DNA of 64,000 nt, taken from contig NZ_CP078069.1 of the NCBI RefSeq assembly GCF_019195435.1, positions 744,001 through 808,000 of the forward strand, in the 5' to 3' direction. Made by a program: the position numbers and the translations under genes. Of this stretch, positions 26,150 through 35,150 are shown piece after piece; position 1 is the first letter of the stretch; each line of letters opens with the position of its first letter. This DNA comes from Comamonas sp. NLF-1-9. Its GTDB lineage: Bacteria; Pseudomonadota; Gammaproteobacteria; Burkholderiales; Burkholderiaceae_C. The notes beneath the pieces were generated by a model that saw only the letters and a program-made list of their open reading frames with translations, was not told the origin of the DNA and did no database searches.

Positions 26150-26905
26150 TCAGTTGCCGTAGAAGTTGACGCTCGTGGGCGTGTATGCGGTGCCGTTGCC
26201 AAGGAATCGGCGCGTCACCTCCCTACCCCGCTCAGTCGCCGCCGCTTGCCGCGCCAGCTCCAGCGAGGCCGCCCGGTCCTGCGTGATCTGCAGCCGCTGC
26301 GTCTGGATCGACTGCTTGGCCTGCAGGGCCAGCAGCTGGTTCATGGACTGCATCGCCTGCAACGCGCCTTCCGCCGACTGGCTCTTGCCCACAAGGTCGG
26401 CCAGCACGCTTTCGTCGTCGCTCAGGTTCTGCGACGCCTGCGCCTGCATCTGCATGGTGGTCTGCAAGCCGTTGAGCGTGTTCTTCCAACGCTCCTGCGT
26501 ATCGAGGTACATCTGATTGCCGCTTACCATAGCGGTGTACTTTTCGGGATACAGGCGCGCGAACTCGCGGTCGATGCTCGTCACGTCGTAGGCCAGACCC
26601 TTGGCCTGCGCGATGAGGCGCTGGGTGGTCGCCAGGTTCGCGCGCAACTGGCCCACCACGCTGGACGGCAGGCTGGCCAGGTTGCGCGCCTGGTTGATGA
26701 GCATCTGCGCTTCGTTCTGGAGCTGGCGGATCTGGTTGTTGATTTGTTCCAGCGTGCGAACGGCAGTGAGCGTGTTCTGCACCAGATTGGTCGGGTCGAG
26801 CACGATGTCGCCGACGCCGAACAGCGCGTGCGCGGGCTGCGCGATGCCGAAGGCGAGCACGCAGGCGGCGGTCAATGCTGCGAGCTTGGGAGCATGGGTT
26901 TTCAT
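26150..26905 (-). CDS. trbJ: Conjugal transfer protein TrbJ (VirB5-like)
   Basis: A 251-residue exported protein. The signal peptide ends QPAHALFGVG near residue 27. The mature part is almost all helical coiled coil (IRQLQNEAQMLINQARNLAS, QSMNQLLALQAKQSIQTQR). TrbJ is the minor pilus or adhesin component of the mating-pair apparatus. Its start overlaps the trbE stop by 4 bases. Confidence 0.94.
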   Translation of the reverse strand: MKTHAPKLAALTAACVLAFGIAQPAHALFGVGDIVLDPTNLVQNTLTAVRTLEQINNQIRQLQNEAQMLINQARNLASLPSSVVGQLRANLATTQRLIAQAKGLAYDVTSIDREFARLYPEKYTAMVSGNQMYLDTQERWKNTLNGLQTTMQMQAQASQNLSDDESVLADLVGKSQSAEGALQAMQSMNQLLALQAKQSIQTQRLQITQDRAASLELARQAAATERGREVTRRFLGNGTAYTPTSVNFYGN

Positions 26906-29361
26906 GGTTGGTTCTCCTGCGGATGGGTGGGGATGGGCGGCGTGCCGGGGAAGTCACGCAGCAGCTCGGCCGCCCAATCGAGGCTGCGATGGCGCAGCCA
27001 CGCGGCTGCGAACGGGGAAGAAGCGGAGTCGGCATCGACCGCAGCGAGCACCGCGTCCATGTCACGCTGGTCTTGCGGCGTGGAAGCGCCCGCGAAGGCC
27101 AGCGTTGCCGGCCCCAGGTCGAGGTCGAACAGGCGATTGCCGAGACGGGATTGGTAGTAGTGGTCGCGCTTGGGCTGCGCGGTGGCGACGATTTCGATCT
27201 GCCGTGAGTTCAGGCCGAAACCTTCGTAGATCGTGCGAATCTGCGGCTCGGTCGCCTGCGGGTTGGGCAGGAAGATGCGGCTCGCGCAGCTTTCGATGAT
27301 GGCCGACGCGATGCTCGAATCCTTGATGTCGGCAAGGCTCTGCGTGGCGAAGATGACGCTGACGTTTTTCTTGCGCAGCGTCTTGAGCCACTGCCGGATG
27401 CGCGCGGCAAACACCGGGTCATCAAGGAACAGCCATGCTTCATCGAGGATCAGTAGCGTGGGCGCACCGTCAAACCGCTCGTCGAAGCGCGCAAAGAGGT
27501 AATGCAGCACGGCCATGACGGCGGCCTTGCTGTGCATCAGCTCCTCCATCTCGAAGCACTGCACGTCGGCCATGCCCAGCCGGTCGTGGTCGGCGTCCAG
27601 CAGCTTGCCGTGGGCGCCGCCGAGCACATAGGGCGCGAGCGCCTGGCGCAGCGCATTGCTCTGCAACAGCACGGACAGCCCGGTCATCGTGCGCTGCTCC
27701 ACCGGCGCACCGGCAAGGCTTTGCAGCGCCGACCAGATGGCCGCCTTCTCGTCCGGGCCGACTGCCACGCCTTCGTGCCGCAATCGGCCTTCGATCCATT
27801 CGGCGGCCCAGGTGCGGTAGCCGTCACGGTCGATGCGTGCCAAGGGCTGGAAAGCGATCTCGCCATCCAGCCCAAGGTCGTAGTGCTCGCCGCCGAGGCC
27901 CAAGATCGTGGCGCGCATCGAGCGCCCCATGTCGAAGGCAAAGATGCGCGAGCCCCGATAGCGGCGGAACTGCATCGCCAGGGTGGCAAGCAAGACCGAC
28001 TTGCCCATGCCAGTCGGCCCAGCGACCAGCGTGTGGCCCACGTCGCCGATGTGCGTCACCAGCCGGAACGGCGTGGCGCCATCGGTGCGCGTGACGATCA
28101 ACGGCGGGCCGTCGAGGTGATCGTTCTTCTCCAGTCCAGCCCACACGGCGGACACGGGCATCAGGTGCGCCAGGTTCAGCGTCGAGACGATGGGCTGGCG
28201 CACATTGGCGTAGGCGTGGCCCGGAAGCGAGGACAACCACGCATCCACGGCATTGAGCGTTTCGGGGATGGTGACGAAGCCGCGCCCCTGGATGGCGCGC
28301 TCCACCATGCGCAGCTTCTCGTCGGCCACGGCGGGATCGGCATCGAGCACCGTCACCGTGGCGGTGACGTAGCCGAAGGCCACCTGATCGCTGCCCAGTT
28401 CCTGCAGGGCGGCATCGGCATCCGCCGCCTTGTTGCTGGCGTCGGTATCGACCAGCGGGCTTTCCTGCTGGAAGATGGTTTCGCGCAGCAGCGCGATGAC
28501 GTTCTTGCGCTTGGCGAACCACTGGCGGCGCAGGCGGGCAAGCTCTTTTTCTGCATCGGCTTTGTCGAGGCAGAGAAAGCGGGTGCTCCAGCGATACGCG
28601 AAGCCCAGGCGGTTGAGGTCGTCCAGAATCCCCGGCCAGGTCGAGGTCGGGAAGCCCCGCACCGTCGCCACGCGCAGGTGCTCGTCGCCCAGCATGGGCG
28701 CCAGGCCGCCGATCAGCGGTGCATCGGCCAGCAGCGCATCCAGGTGAAATGGCACCTCCGGCACGTTCACCCGATAGCGCCGCGTGGAAACCGTGGCGTG
28801 CAAGTAGGTCAGCGTCTGCCCGTCATCGAGCCACGCGATTTCCGGCATCACGCCATTGAGCAGGTCGAAGACACGATCCGTTTCCGCCTGGAAGGCTTGC
28901 AATCGCTCGCGCCAGTCCACGCCTTCGGTTGGCTTGTTCTCGTACAGCATCCTCGCTGCGCGGGCGCGGGATTCCTCCGCAGGCAGGCATTGCAGCGTCA
29001 GGTGGTAGCCGCTCTCGAAGTGGTTGCCCGATTCCTCGAAGGCGGCGCGGCGCTCTTCATCGACCAGCCACGACAGCGGCTCGGGGAACTCCGAGTGCGG
29101 ATAGTCAGCGGCAGCGCGGCGCTCGGCTTCGATGAACAGCGCCCAGCCCGAACCCAGCCGGCGCAGCGCGTTGTTCAAGCGCGCCGACGTGGCGATCAAC
29201 TCGCCTTGCGTGGCACTGTCGAGGTCAGGTCCGCGAAACCGCGCCGTGCGCTGGAAGCTGCCGTCCTTGTTCAAGACGACACCCGGCGCGACCAGCCCGG
29301 CCCAGGGCAGCCAGTCGGCCAGCAGCGCGGGCCGCTGGCGGTATTCGGCAAGGTTCAGCAT
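26902..29361 (-). CDS. trbE: Conjugal transfer ATPase TrbE (VirB4-like)
   Basis: An 819-residue VirB4-type ATPase that powers pilus assembly and substrate passage. Walker A is AGPTGMGKSVLLATLAM near residue 445. Walker B is LLILDEAWLFLDDP near residue 640, followed by RKKNVSVIFATQSLADIKDS, the typical VirB4 motif. The length is standard. It lies 12 bp after trbD. Confidence 0.96.
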   Translation of the reverse strand: MLNLAEYRQRPALLADWLPWAGLVAPGVVLNKDGSFQRTARFRGPDLDSATQGELIATSARLNNALRRLGSGWALFIEAERRAAADYPHSEFPEPLSWLVDEERRAAFEESGNHFESGYHLTLQCLPAEESRARAARMLYENKPTEGVDWRERLQAFQAETDRVFDLLNGVMPEIAWLDDGQTLTYLHATVSTRRYRVNVPEVPFHLDALLADAPLIGGLAPMLGDEHLRVATVRGFPTSTWPGILDDLNRLGFAYRWSTRFLCLDKADAEKELARLRRQWFAKRKNVIALLRETIFQQESPLVDTDASNKAADADAALQELGSDQVAFGYVTATVTVLDADPAVADEKLRMVERAIQGRGFVTIPETLNAVDAWLSSLPGHAYANVRQPIVSTLNLAHLMPVSAVWAGLEKNDHLDGPPLIVTRTDGATPFRLVTHIGDVGHTLVAGPTGMGKSVLLATLAMQFRRYRGSRIFAFDMGRSMRATILGLGGEHYDLGLDGEIAFQPLARIDRDGYRTWAAEWIEGRLRHEGVAVGPDEKAAIWSALQSLAGAPVEQRTMTGLSVLLQSNALRQALAPYVLGGAHGKLLDADHDRLGMADVQCFEMEELMHSKAAVMAVLHYLFARFDERFDGAPTLLILDEAWLFLDDPVFAARIRQWLKTLRKKNVSVIFATQSLADIKDSSIASAIIESCASRIFLPNPQATEPQIRTIYEGFGLNSRQIEIVATAQPKRDHYYQSRLGNRLFDLDLGPATLAFAGASTPQDQRDMDAVLAAVDADSASSPFAAAWLRHRSLDWAAELLRDFPGTPPIPTHPQENQP

Positions 29362-29373
29362 GGCGTCATCCCC

Positions 29374-29658
29374 CTACACGTCCAGCAGCGGCCGGTGCTT
29401 GATGTGGCGGGCAAAGACCTGCATGAACTGCGGATCGACGCGCGCGCCCCAGACTGCCAGCGCGTGGCCGGCGATCCAGAGCACCACGCCCGGAATCCAC
29501 AGTTGCAGGCCCAGCCCGACGGCGGCGGCCAAGGTGCCGTTGGCAATCGCCACCGTGCGCGGTGCGCCACCCAGCAAGATCGGCTCGGTGAGCGAGCGAT
29601 GCAGCGGCACCTCGAAGCCCGCCGCGAAGTTCTGCACTCCATCATGGGCCGCGTTCAT
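29374..29658 (-). CDS. trbD: Conjugal transfer protein TrbD (VirB3-like)
   Basis: A 94-residue inner-membrane protein. Residues 1-38 contain the family motif VPLHRSLTEPILLGGAPR. One or two helices follow (ANGTLAAAVGLGLQLWIPG and VVLWIAGHALAVWG), then a basic cytoplasmic tail. It acts with TrbE at the base of the pilus. ATG at 29658 overlaps the trbC stop by 4 bases. Confidence 0.93.
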   Translation of the reverse strand: MNAAHDGVQNFAAGFEVPLHRSLTEPILLGGAPRTVAIANGTLAAAVGLGLQLWIPGVVLWIAGHALAVWGARVDPQFMQVFARHIKHRPLLDV

Positions 29659-30041
29659 ACGACGGCCCCGCCGGAGAAGCTGAAGAAGGACAGAAAGAAG
29701 CTCGAAGCCGCGAACGCGATGGACAGGCCGAACACGATCTGGATCAGCTTGCGAAAGCCCCCCGAGGTATCCCCGAAGGCCAGCGCCAGACCCGTGGCGA
29801 TGATGATGATGACCGCGACGATGCGCGCCACCGGCCCTTGGATCGACTCCAAGATCGACTGCAATGGACCTTCCCAAGGCATCGACGAACCTGCGGCCTG
29901 CGCGGTGCCCACGAGCAGCAGCATCAGCGCCGCGAGCATCAGGCCCTGCATGGCCGGGCGGGTCAGGCCATCCAGCCGAGCCGAACTGGAACGGCCGGGA
30001 AGCGCATTTGCAGAAATACGGAAAGCAGGAACCTGCATCAT
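29655..30041 (-). CDS. trbC: Pilin precursor TrbC (VirB2-like)
   Basis: A 128-residue prepilin. An extended N terminus is followed by a signal sequence (MLAALMLLLVGTAQAAG) with cleavage near residue 50. The mature pilin has two hydrophobic helices (ARIVAVIIIIATGLALAF and IVFGLSIAFAASSFFLSFF). In IncP systems the pilin is trimmed by TraF and cyclised; traF is present at 57208. It overlaps trbB by 4 bases. Confidence 0.93.
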   Translation of the reverse strand: MMQVPAFRISANALPGRSSSARLDGLTRPAMQGLMLAALMLLLVGTAQAAGSSMPWEGPLQSILESIQGPVARIVAVIIIIATGLALAFGDTSGGFRKLIQIVFGLSIAFAASSFFLSFFSFSGGAVV

Positions 30042-31093
30042 GAAAGTTCTCCAGAGTGGTCAGGGGACAGGGAGGAAAGGTCGGACGGCAGCAGCAGCTC
30101 CGGAAACGGCGTTTCCGGCGTTTCCGGCGCCTCTAGCGCATCCACCAGGCGGTAGCCCACGCCGTCGAAGCCGACGACGCGGGCGATGCTCTCGATGCGG
30201 CGCTTGCGCCCGCGTCCGGCGATGTGGATCACCACGTTGACCGCCTCGGCGATCAGCGCACGGGGCGGGTTCACCGCCACTTCGAGAATCAGTTGCTCCA
30301 GGCGCAGCAGCGCGCCCAGCGCGGAGCCGGCATGGATCGTGGCGATGCCGCCGGGGTGGCCGGTGCCCCACACCTTGATGAGATCCAGCGCCTCGGCGCC
30401 GCGCACCTCGCCGACCACCACGCGATCCGGCCGCAGGCGCATGGACGAGCGCACCAGCTCGGTCATGGACACGACGCCCGCGCGGGTGCGCAGCGGCACG
30501 TGGTCGCGCGCCGCGCATTGCAGCTCCACCGTGTCTTCGAGCACCAGCACGCGGTCGCCGGTGGCGGCGATCTCGGCCAGCAAGGCATTGGCCAAAGTGG
30601 TCTTGCCCGTGCTGGTGCCGCCGGCGATCAGGATGTTCTGGCGCTCGCGCACGGCGCGCGCCAGTAGGCCCGCCTGTTCGGCGGTCATCATTGCATCCTC
30701 GATATACCGCGACAGTGGGATCACACCCACGGCGCGCTTGCGCAGCGCGAAGGCCGGGCCCGGCGCTGCGGGCGGCAGGATGCCCTCGAAGCGTTCTCCC
30801 GTCTCGGGCAGCTCCGCCGTCAAGAGCGGCTGGCCGCGATGGACTTCCGCGCCGACATGGGCCGCGACGAGCCGGATGATGCGTTCGCCATCGGCCTCGG
30901 ACAGCTCCACGCCCATCGGGGAGCGGCCCGTGGAAAGCCGGTCGATCCACAAGGTTCGATCCGGGTTGAGCATGATCTCCACCACGTCCGGGTCTTCGAG
31001 CGCGGCGGCGATCAGCGGCCCCATCGCCGTGCGCAGCATCTGGATGCGACGGTCCAGTGACGTAGCCGCGAAAGAGGAAGAAACGGCGCTCAT
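30038..31093 (-). CDS. trbB: Conjugal transfer ATPase TrbB (VirB11-like)
   Basis: A 351-residue hexameric traffic ATPase. Walker A is IAGGTSTGKTTLANALL near residue 157, the Asp box is VLVLEDTVELQ, Walker B and Arg motifs are in RLRPDRVVVGEVRGAEAL, and the His box is GTGHPGGIATIHAG. It energises pilus assembly together with TrbE. Its start overlaps the CopG-like gene stop by 4 bases. Confidence 0.96.
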   Translation of the reverse strand: MSAVSSSFAATSLDRRIQMLRTAMGPLIAAALEDPDVVEIMLNPDRTLWIDRLSTGRSPMGVELSEADGERIIRLVAAHVGAEVHRGQPLLTAELPETGERFEGILPPAAPGPAFALRKRAVGVIPLSRYIEDAMMTAEQAGLLARAVRERQNILIAGGTSTGKTTLANALLAEIAATGDRVLVLEDTVELQCAARDHVPLRTRAGVVSMTELVRSSMRLRPDRVVVGEVRGAEALDLIKVWGTGHPGGIATIHAGSALGALLRLEQLILEVAVNPPRALIAEAVNVVIHIAGRGRKRRIESIARVVGFDGVGYRLVDALEAPETPETPFPELLLPSDLSSLSPDHSGELS

Positions 31094-31545
31094 GAAGCAC
31101 GCTCCTGCGCTTCGGCCGTGGCCGCCATTCGCGCTGGATCGGGATGCAGTTCCTCCACCACGTCGCGCACCAGGCTGCGCCCGCGTAGCAGGTGGCGACC
31201 GAGCTGCTCGACGAATTGCTCGAAGCGCGCCTTGCCCTGGGCACGCGCGGCATCCTGATGGACCTCGGGCACGGGCGTGCTGACGGTCAGGAAATAGCGG
31301 ATGAACAGCGCCAGCGTCTCGATCTGGATGTTCTGGTCGCGCTCCATGCGTTCGGCCTGGCGCGACAGGCGATCCAGCCGCTTGGCAATGGCTGCCTCGC
31401 GCTGGTCGGCCGCATCCGGCGACAGCCAGGACGCCAGCGCCGCCGCGACGATGCTGGACTTGGACACACCTTTCTTGGCGGCCAGCTCATCGAGCCGCTT
31501 GGCGTGCTCGGGCTGGATGAAGAGATTGAGGCGATGCTGGCTCAT
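31090..31545 (-). CDS. CopG-type ribbon-helix-helix protein of the tra region
   Basis: A 151-residue protein with an N-terminal ribbon-helix-helix fold (HRLNLFIQPEHAKRLDEL, then SKSSIVAAALASWL). A helical region and a C-terminal charged part follow. It always sits between traG and trbB in Tn4371 elements. It could regulate the transfer operon or act as a relaxosome accessory. It overlaps traG upstream and trbB downstream by 4 bases each. Confidence 0.85.
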   Translation of the reverse strand: MSQHRLNLFIQPEHAKRLDELAAKKGVSKSSIVAAALASWLSPDAADQREAAIAKRLDRLSRQAERMERDQNIQIETLALFIRYFLTVSTPVPEVHQDAARAQGKARFEQFVEQLGRHLLRGRSLVRDVVEELHPDPARMAATAEAQERAS

Positions 31546-33551
31546 AGCTCGATTCCGTCGTCAGGGTCGAGGGATGCCAGCCGGGCCATGCGTTGCAGGG
31601 CCGGGTCGAGCTGGCGCGGAAGGGGAAGCGGCAGGTCGTCGTCATCGAGCAGCGCGAGGTCGGCTGCGGGCGCGGCCTGCTCGGGGTCGTAAGTGACGGT
31701 TTCAGAGAGTTCGGGCTGGCGGCGTAGGCCGCCGTCGTCGGCACTGCCCATGCCATCGACGGCTTCGGTAACCGGTGCCGCCGGAACGGCGGGAATCGCC
31801 AAGCCGCGCCAGTCATCGGCGCGCGCTGGCGGCGCGTCGGCATAGCTGCCAGCGGCGAGCACAGGCGGCGGCAGCACGCGCTGCTTGAAATTGCTGTCCG
31901 CGTAGTAGCGCAGCTTCTTGGCCTTAATGGGTGCCACGCTGGAGACCATCACCACCGCATCGTCGGGCGGGAGCTGCATCACCTCACCGGGCGTCAGCAG
32001 CGGGCGCGCCGTCTCCTGGCGCGACACCATTAGGTGCCCCAACCACGGCGCAAGCCGATGGCCTGCATAGTTGCGCTGCGCACGCAGCTCGGTCGCGGTG
32101 CCCAGGGTTTCGGAAATGCGCTTGGCGGTGCGTTCGTCGTTGGTGGCGAACGTCACGCGCACATGGCAGTTGTCCAGAATCGAATGGTTCTGCCCATACG
32201 CCTTGTCGATCTGGTTGAGCGACTGCGCGATGAGGAAACTGCGGATGCCATAGCCCGCCATAAAGGCCAGGGCCGTCTCGAAAAAGTCCAGGCGCCCCAG
32301 AGCCGGGAACTCGTCGAGCATCAGCAGCAGCTTGTGGCGGCGGGCTATGCCGTCCGAACCATCGAGTGATTCAGTAAGCCGCCGCCCGATCTGATTGAGG
32401 ATCAGGCGGATCAACGGCTTGGTGCGGCTGATGTCCGAAGGCGGCACCACCAGATACAGCGATACCGGATGCTCGGCCGCGATCAGGTCGGCAATGCGCC
32501 AGTCGCAGCGCGACGTGACTTCGGCCACCGTAGGGTCGCGGTACAGGCCGAGGAACGACATGGCCGTGGACAGCACGCCCGAGCGCTCGTTGTCCGACTT
32601 GTTGAGCACTTCGCGCGCCGCAGAGGCCACCACCGGATGCGGGCCCCTACCCTCCCCGTCCGCGAGATGCGGTGTGGTCATCATCCGGTGCAAGGTCAGC
32701 TCGAATGGGCAGGCCGGGTCGGAGAGGAAGTTGGCGACGCCGCGCAGCGTCTTGTCCTCGCCTGCGTACAGCACATGCAGGATGGCGCCCACCAACAGCG
32801 CGTGCGAGGTCTTCTCCCAGTGGTTGCGCCGCTCCAGCGCGCCTTCGGGATCGACCAGTATGTCGGCGATGTTCTGCACGTCGCGCACCTCGTGCGCGCC
32901 GCGCCGAACCTCCAGCAGCGGGTTGTAGGCGGCCGACTTCGCATCCGTCGGGTTGAAAAGCAGGCAGTGCGAGAAACGCGAGCGCCAGCCGGCGGTGATC
33001 TGCCAGTTCTCGCCCTTGATGTCGTGGATGACGGCGGACGCGGGCCATGAAAGAAGCGTCGGCACGACCAGGCCGACGCCCTTGCCCGAGCGCGTGGGCG
33101 CGAAGGTCAGGACGTGTTCCGGGCCTTCGTGCCGCAGATACTGGCCGTGGTGCTGGCCGAGGAATACGCCGGCCGGCTGCGTGAGGCCCGCCTTGCGAAT
33201 ATCCTCCGCGTTCGCCCAGCGTGCCGAGCCGTAGGTGGTGACGAGGCGTGATTGGCGCGAGCGCCAGATCGACATGCCAATGGCGACCAACACGGCGACA
33301 AGGCCGCTGCCGCCGGCAATCGCACCGCCAATGTCGAAGACACGCGGCGCGTAAGCGTCGAAGAAGAACCACCACTCAAACAGCCGCCACGGGTGGTAGA
33401 CCGGCGTGCCCAGGAAATCAAACCAGGGCGAGCCAAGGCGTATTTGATAACCAAGGGCCGCTGCCGTCCATTGTGTGGCTGCCCACACGCCGGCGATCAC
33501 GATGCCGAATACGACGGCAATCTGACCGAACAGCACGTTCGCCCCTTGCAT
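31542..33551 (-). CDS. traG: Type IV coupling protein TraG (VirD4-like)
   Basis: A 669-residue inner-membrane coupling ATPase that passes the relaxase-DNA complex to the Trb channel. Two N-terminal helices lie at about residues 7-30 and 75-95. Walker A is FAPTRSGKGVGLVVPTLL near residue 143, Walker B is LLLMLDEFPALGRLDFFE near residue 372, and SFLIAQSLNQIDKAYG follows. The N-terminal Met at 33551 precedes the first helix directly; the longer frame to 33602 has no membrane logic. First gene of the traG-trb operon. Confidence 0.95.
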   Translation of the reverse strand: MQGANVLFGQIAVVFGIVIAGVWAATQWTAAALGYQIRLGSPWFDFLGTPVYHPWRLFEWWFFFDAYAPRVFDIGGAIAGGSGLVAVLVAIGMSIWRSRQSRLVTTYGSARWANAEDIRKAGLTQPAGVFLGQHHGQYLRHEGPEHVLTFAPTRSGKGVGLVVPTLLSWPASAVIHDIKGENWQITAGWRSRFSHCLLFNPTDAKSAAYNPLLEVRRGAHEVRDVQNIADILVDPEGALERRNHWEKTSHALLVGAILHVLYAGEDKTLRGVANFLSDPACPFELTLHRMMTTPHLADGEGRGPHPVVASAAREVLNKSDNERSGVLSTAMSFLGLYRDPTVAEVTSRCDWRIADLIAAEHPVSLYLVVPPSDISRTKPLIRLILNQIGRRLTESLDGSDGIARRHKLLLMLDEFPALGRLDFFETALAFMAGYGIRSFLIAQSLNQIDKAYGQNHSILDNCHVRVTFATNDERTAKRISETLGTATELRAQRNYAGHRLAPWLGHLMVSRQETARPLLTPGEVMQLPPDDAVVMVSSVAPIKAKKLRYYADSNFKQRVLPPPVLAAGSYADAPPARADDWRGLAIPAVPAAPVTEAVDGMGSADDGGLRRQPELSETVTYDPEQAAPAADLALLDDDDLPLPLPRQLDPALQRMARLASLDPDDGIEL

Positions 33552-33683
33552 GACCTTGCCTCCAATCACGGCACACGGAGGTGCCGCAGCACTGAGGATC
33601 AAGGCGCGTGCGCAGGCCGGTCAAAGGCCGTTATGGCGGCAATTCAGGCTGAAAAGGCCAGATTTCTGGCAAGGGCGAAGGCA

Positions 33684-33720
33684 ATAAAAACGCCGCGAAC
33701 GCGGGCGCGTTGCGGCGTAT
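33684..33720 (-). terminator. Intrinsic terminator after the EexN-like gene
   Basis: On the minus strand, a stem beginning ACGCCGC and ending GCGGCGT, with an inner AACGC/GCGTT arm, is followed by TTTTATT. It separates the exclusion-lipoprotein transcript from traG, so traG needs its own promoter between 33552 and 33683. Confidence 0.65.
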
Positions 33721-33768
33721 GGAGGTAATAGCGAGAGCTTCGTCGCAGCGATACGACAGCAGCGGACG

Positions 33769-33999
33769 TTACTTCGTCTTTTGCTCCGGCCGATCACCGA
33801 AGAAGCGCCGATTGGCGGCTTCGGCCGCGCGCACGCAGAGTTCATCGCCGACCTTTGTGCGATCCTCCTTGCATTGGCGCTGGAGTTCCTTGATGCGATC
33901 TGGATGGGCCACAAGGTAGTCCACGGTTTCCGACGGTTGAGATTGACCACATGCCGCCAAAGCGGTGGCGATCATCATCAGCGGCAGCACTTTGTTCAT
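33769..33999 (-). CDS. EexN-like entry-exclusion lipoprotein
   Basis: A 76-residue lipoprotein. The signal peptide ends in the lipobox TALAACGQ. The mature part matches EexN-type proteins (ETVDYLVAHPDRIKELQRQC, DELCVRAAEAANRRFFG) with two conserved Cys. Such proteins block entry of a second copy of the same conjugative element. It lies between the LysR gene and traG and has a terminator after it. Confidence 0.85.
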   Translation of the reverse strand: MNKVLPLMMIATALAACGQSQPSETVDYLVAHPDRIKELQRQCKEDRTKVGDELCVRAAEAANRRFFGDRPEQKTK

Positions 34000-34024
34000 G
34001 GTTCCAGTCCTTTCATGGGGTGGG

Positions 34025-34939
34025 TCAGGAATCTTCGGTAATGGTCAAGTCATCCACCGAATCAATGAAGGTCACTCGCTCGATGAACCGGGCCAGCATC
34101 TCGGAAGGTTCCGTGTCGCGGCGCAGCAGATAGGTGGCCAACATCGTTGGTCTGCCGGCCACGGGCCGGCCCACGACACCCGGCTCCCGGCTGGATGCGA
34201 TATGCGCAGCGCCCGCCAGCCCCAGAGCAAAGCCGGCGGAAACCAAGGTCATCATCACGTCGAAGGTTGCTACGCGCTGCGTGATCAAAGGCTCTTGATC
34301 GAACTTGCGAAGAAAGCGATCAACTTGGCGCGCGTGGCCTTCGCATACCTCAGGGTCGCCCAGCACTAGGGGATAGCGCAGCACCTCCTCCAGAGGAATC
34401 CGCTTGAAGGCCAACACCGGATGACGGGCCGGCACGGCCACCATCAACTCGTCCTCCCATGCAGGGCTGACCAAGATGCCATCGCCCGCGTCTTCCGCCA
34501 TCGAGAAACCAGCGTCGTACAAATCGTCGTGCAGGCCCTTGATCTGTTGCTCCAAGGGCACCTCAAACAGCCGGATCTCGACCTCGGGATCTTCCTCGCG
34601 GCTGCGCGCCAGCAGGGCCGGCAAGCGCGATGGCGTGATGCCGTCTGACAGGGCAATGCGCAACTGCCCGTGATAGCCATTAGTGGCGGATTTGACACTG
34701 TCACGCGCTTGCTCCAGCGCAGCGAAGATGCGCGGTACGTGCTCCAGGAGCAGCCGGCCAGCGCGAGTCAATTGCGTGCTGCGGGTAGTGCGAACGAACA
34801 GGCGCGCACCAAGTTCCTCTTCCAGTTCTTTGATGGTACGGGACAACGGTGACTGGTCGATGTGCAGCCGCTCGGCTGCGCGGGCAAAATGGAGTTCTTC
34901 AGCCACGGCCAGGAAGCAGCGGAGATGGCGCAATTCCAT
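34025..34939 (-). CDS. LysR-family regulator (TraR position of Tn4371)
   Basis: A 304-residue LysR regulator. The N-terminal HTH is MELRHLRCFLAVAEELHFAR and RLHIDQSPLSRTIKELEEE. The effector domain follows from residue 90 (LRIALSDGITPSRLPALLA). It occupies the place of the LysR-type traR gene next to traG in Tn4371-family elements, so it may control transfer. A role in metal response is not supported. It lies 25 bp before the EexN-like gene and may be co-transcribed with it. Confidence 0.87.
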   Translation of the reverse strand: MELRHLRCFLAVAEELHFARAAERLHIDQSPLSRTIKELEEELGARLFVRTTRSTQLTRAGRLLLEHVPRIFAALEQARDSVKSATNGYHGQLRIALSDGITPSRLPALLARSREEDPEVEIRLFEVPLEQQIKGLHDDLYDAGFSMAEDAGDGILVSPAWEDELMVAVPARHPVLAFKRIPLEEVLRYPLVLGDPEVCEGHARQVDRFLRKFDQEPLITQRVATFDVMMTLVSAGFALGLAGAAHIASSREPGVVGRPVAGRPTMLATYLLRRDTEPSEMLARFIERVTFIDSVDDLTITEDS

Positions 34940-35020
34940 GAGTCAATGTCTCCCTGAAAATCGATTGTCGGAATTGCAAAATCATTATTCAAACGCTTCC
35001 TGACAAAGCGATGAGCGCAT

Positions 35021-35036
35021 GATTACTTTTTTGTCA
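35021..35036. promoter_or_regulatory. Candidate copper box (copy 1)
   Basis: GATTACTTTTTTGTCA here shares its first 14 bases, plus the final A, with the site at 50740 in the copR promoter region. The TTAC-N6-GT(C/T)A layout resembles CopR/CusR half-sites. It is also the right arm of an 8-bp inverted repeat, CTGACAAA/TTTGTCAG (35000-35007 with 35030-35037). It lies downstream of cusA and upstream of the LysR gene, which is an odd place for a cus operator. Confidence 0.4.
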
Positions 35037-35108
35037 GCAGCTTTTCATCCATGAGCCGCTGCAGCCCATTGATCTTTCTGACTTGGCCGGAATGGCTGGC
35101 CGTTGAAA

Positions 35109-35139
35109 CAGGGCAGAGTTTCCCAGCGAAGCCCTGCCC
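35109..35139 (-). terminator. Possible terminator after cusA
   Basis: AGGGCAG/CTGCCCT hairpin (35109-35115 with 35133-35139), 12 bp beyond the cusA stop in the direction of transcription. Only a short T-tract follows (GTTTC), so it is weak. Confidence 0.4.
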
Positions 35140-35150
35140 TTCACTCATGA

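Noticed and set aside
27502..30240. Long plus-strand open frame opposite trbE and trbD
   Set aside because: Shadow of the trb operon. It crosses the trbE-trbD and trbD-trbC junctions and has no domain.
34025..34939. LysR gene as the copper regulator
   Set aside because: A CopR/CopS pair is present at the divergent promoter, and a LysR gene in this position is part of the Tn4371 backbone next to traG.
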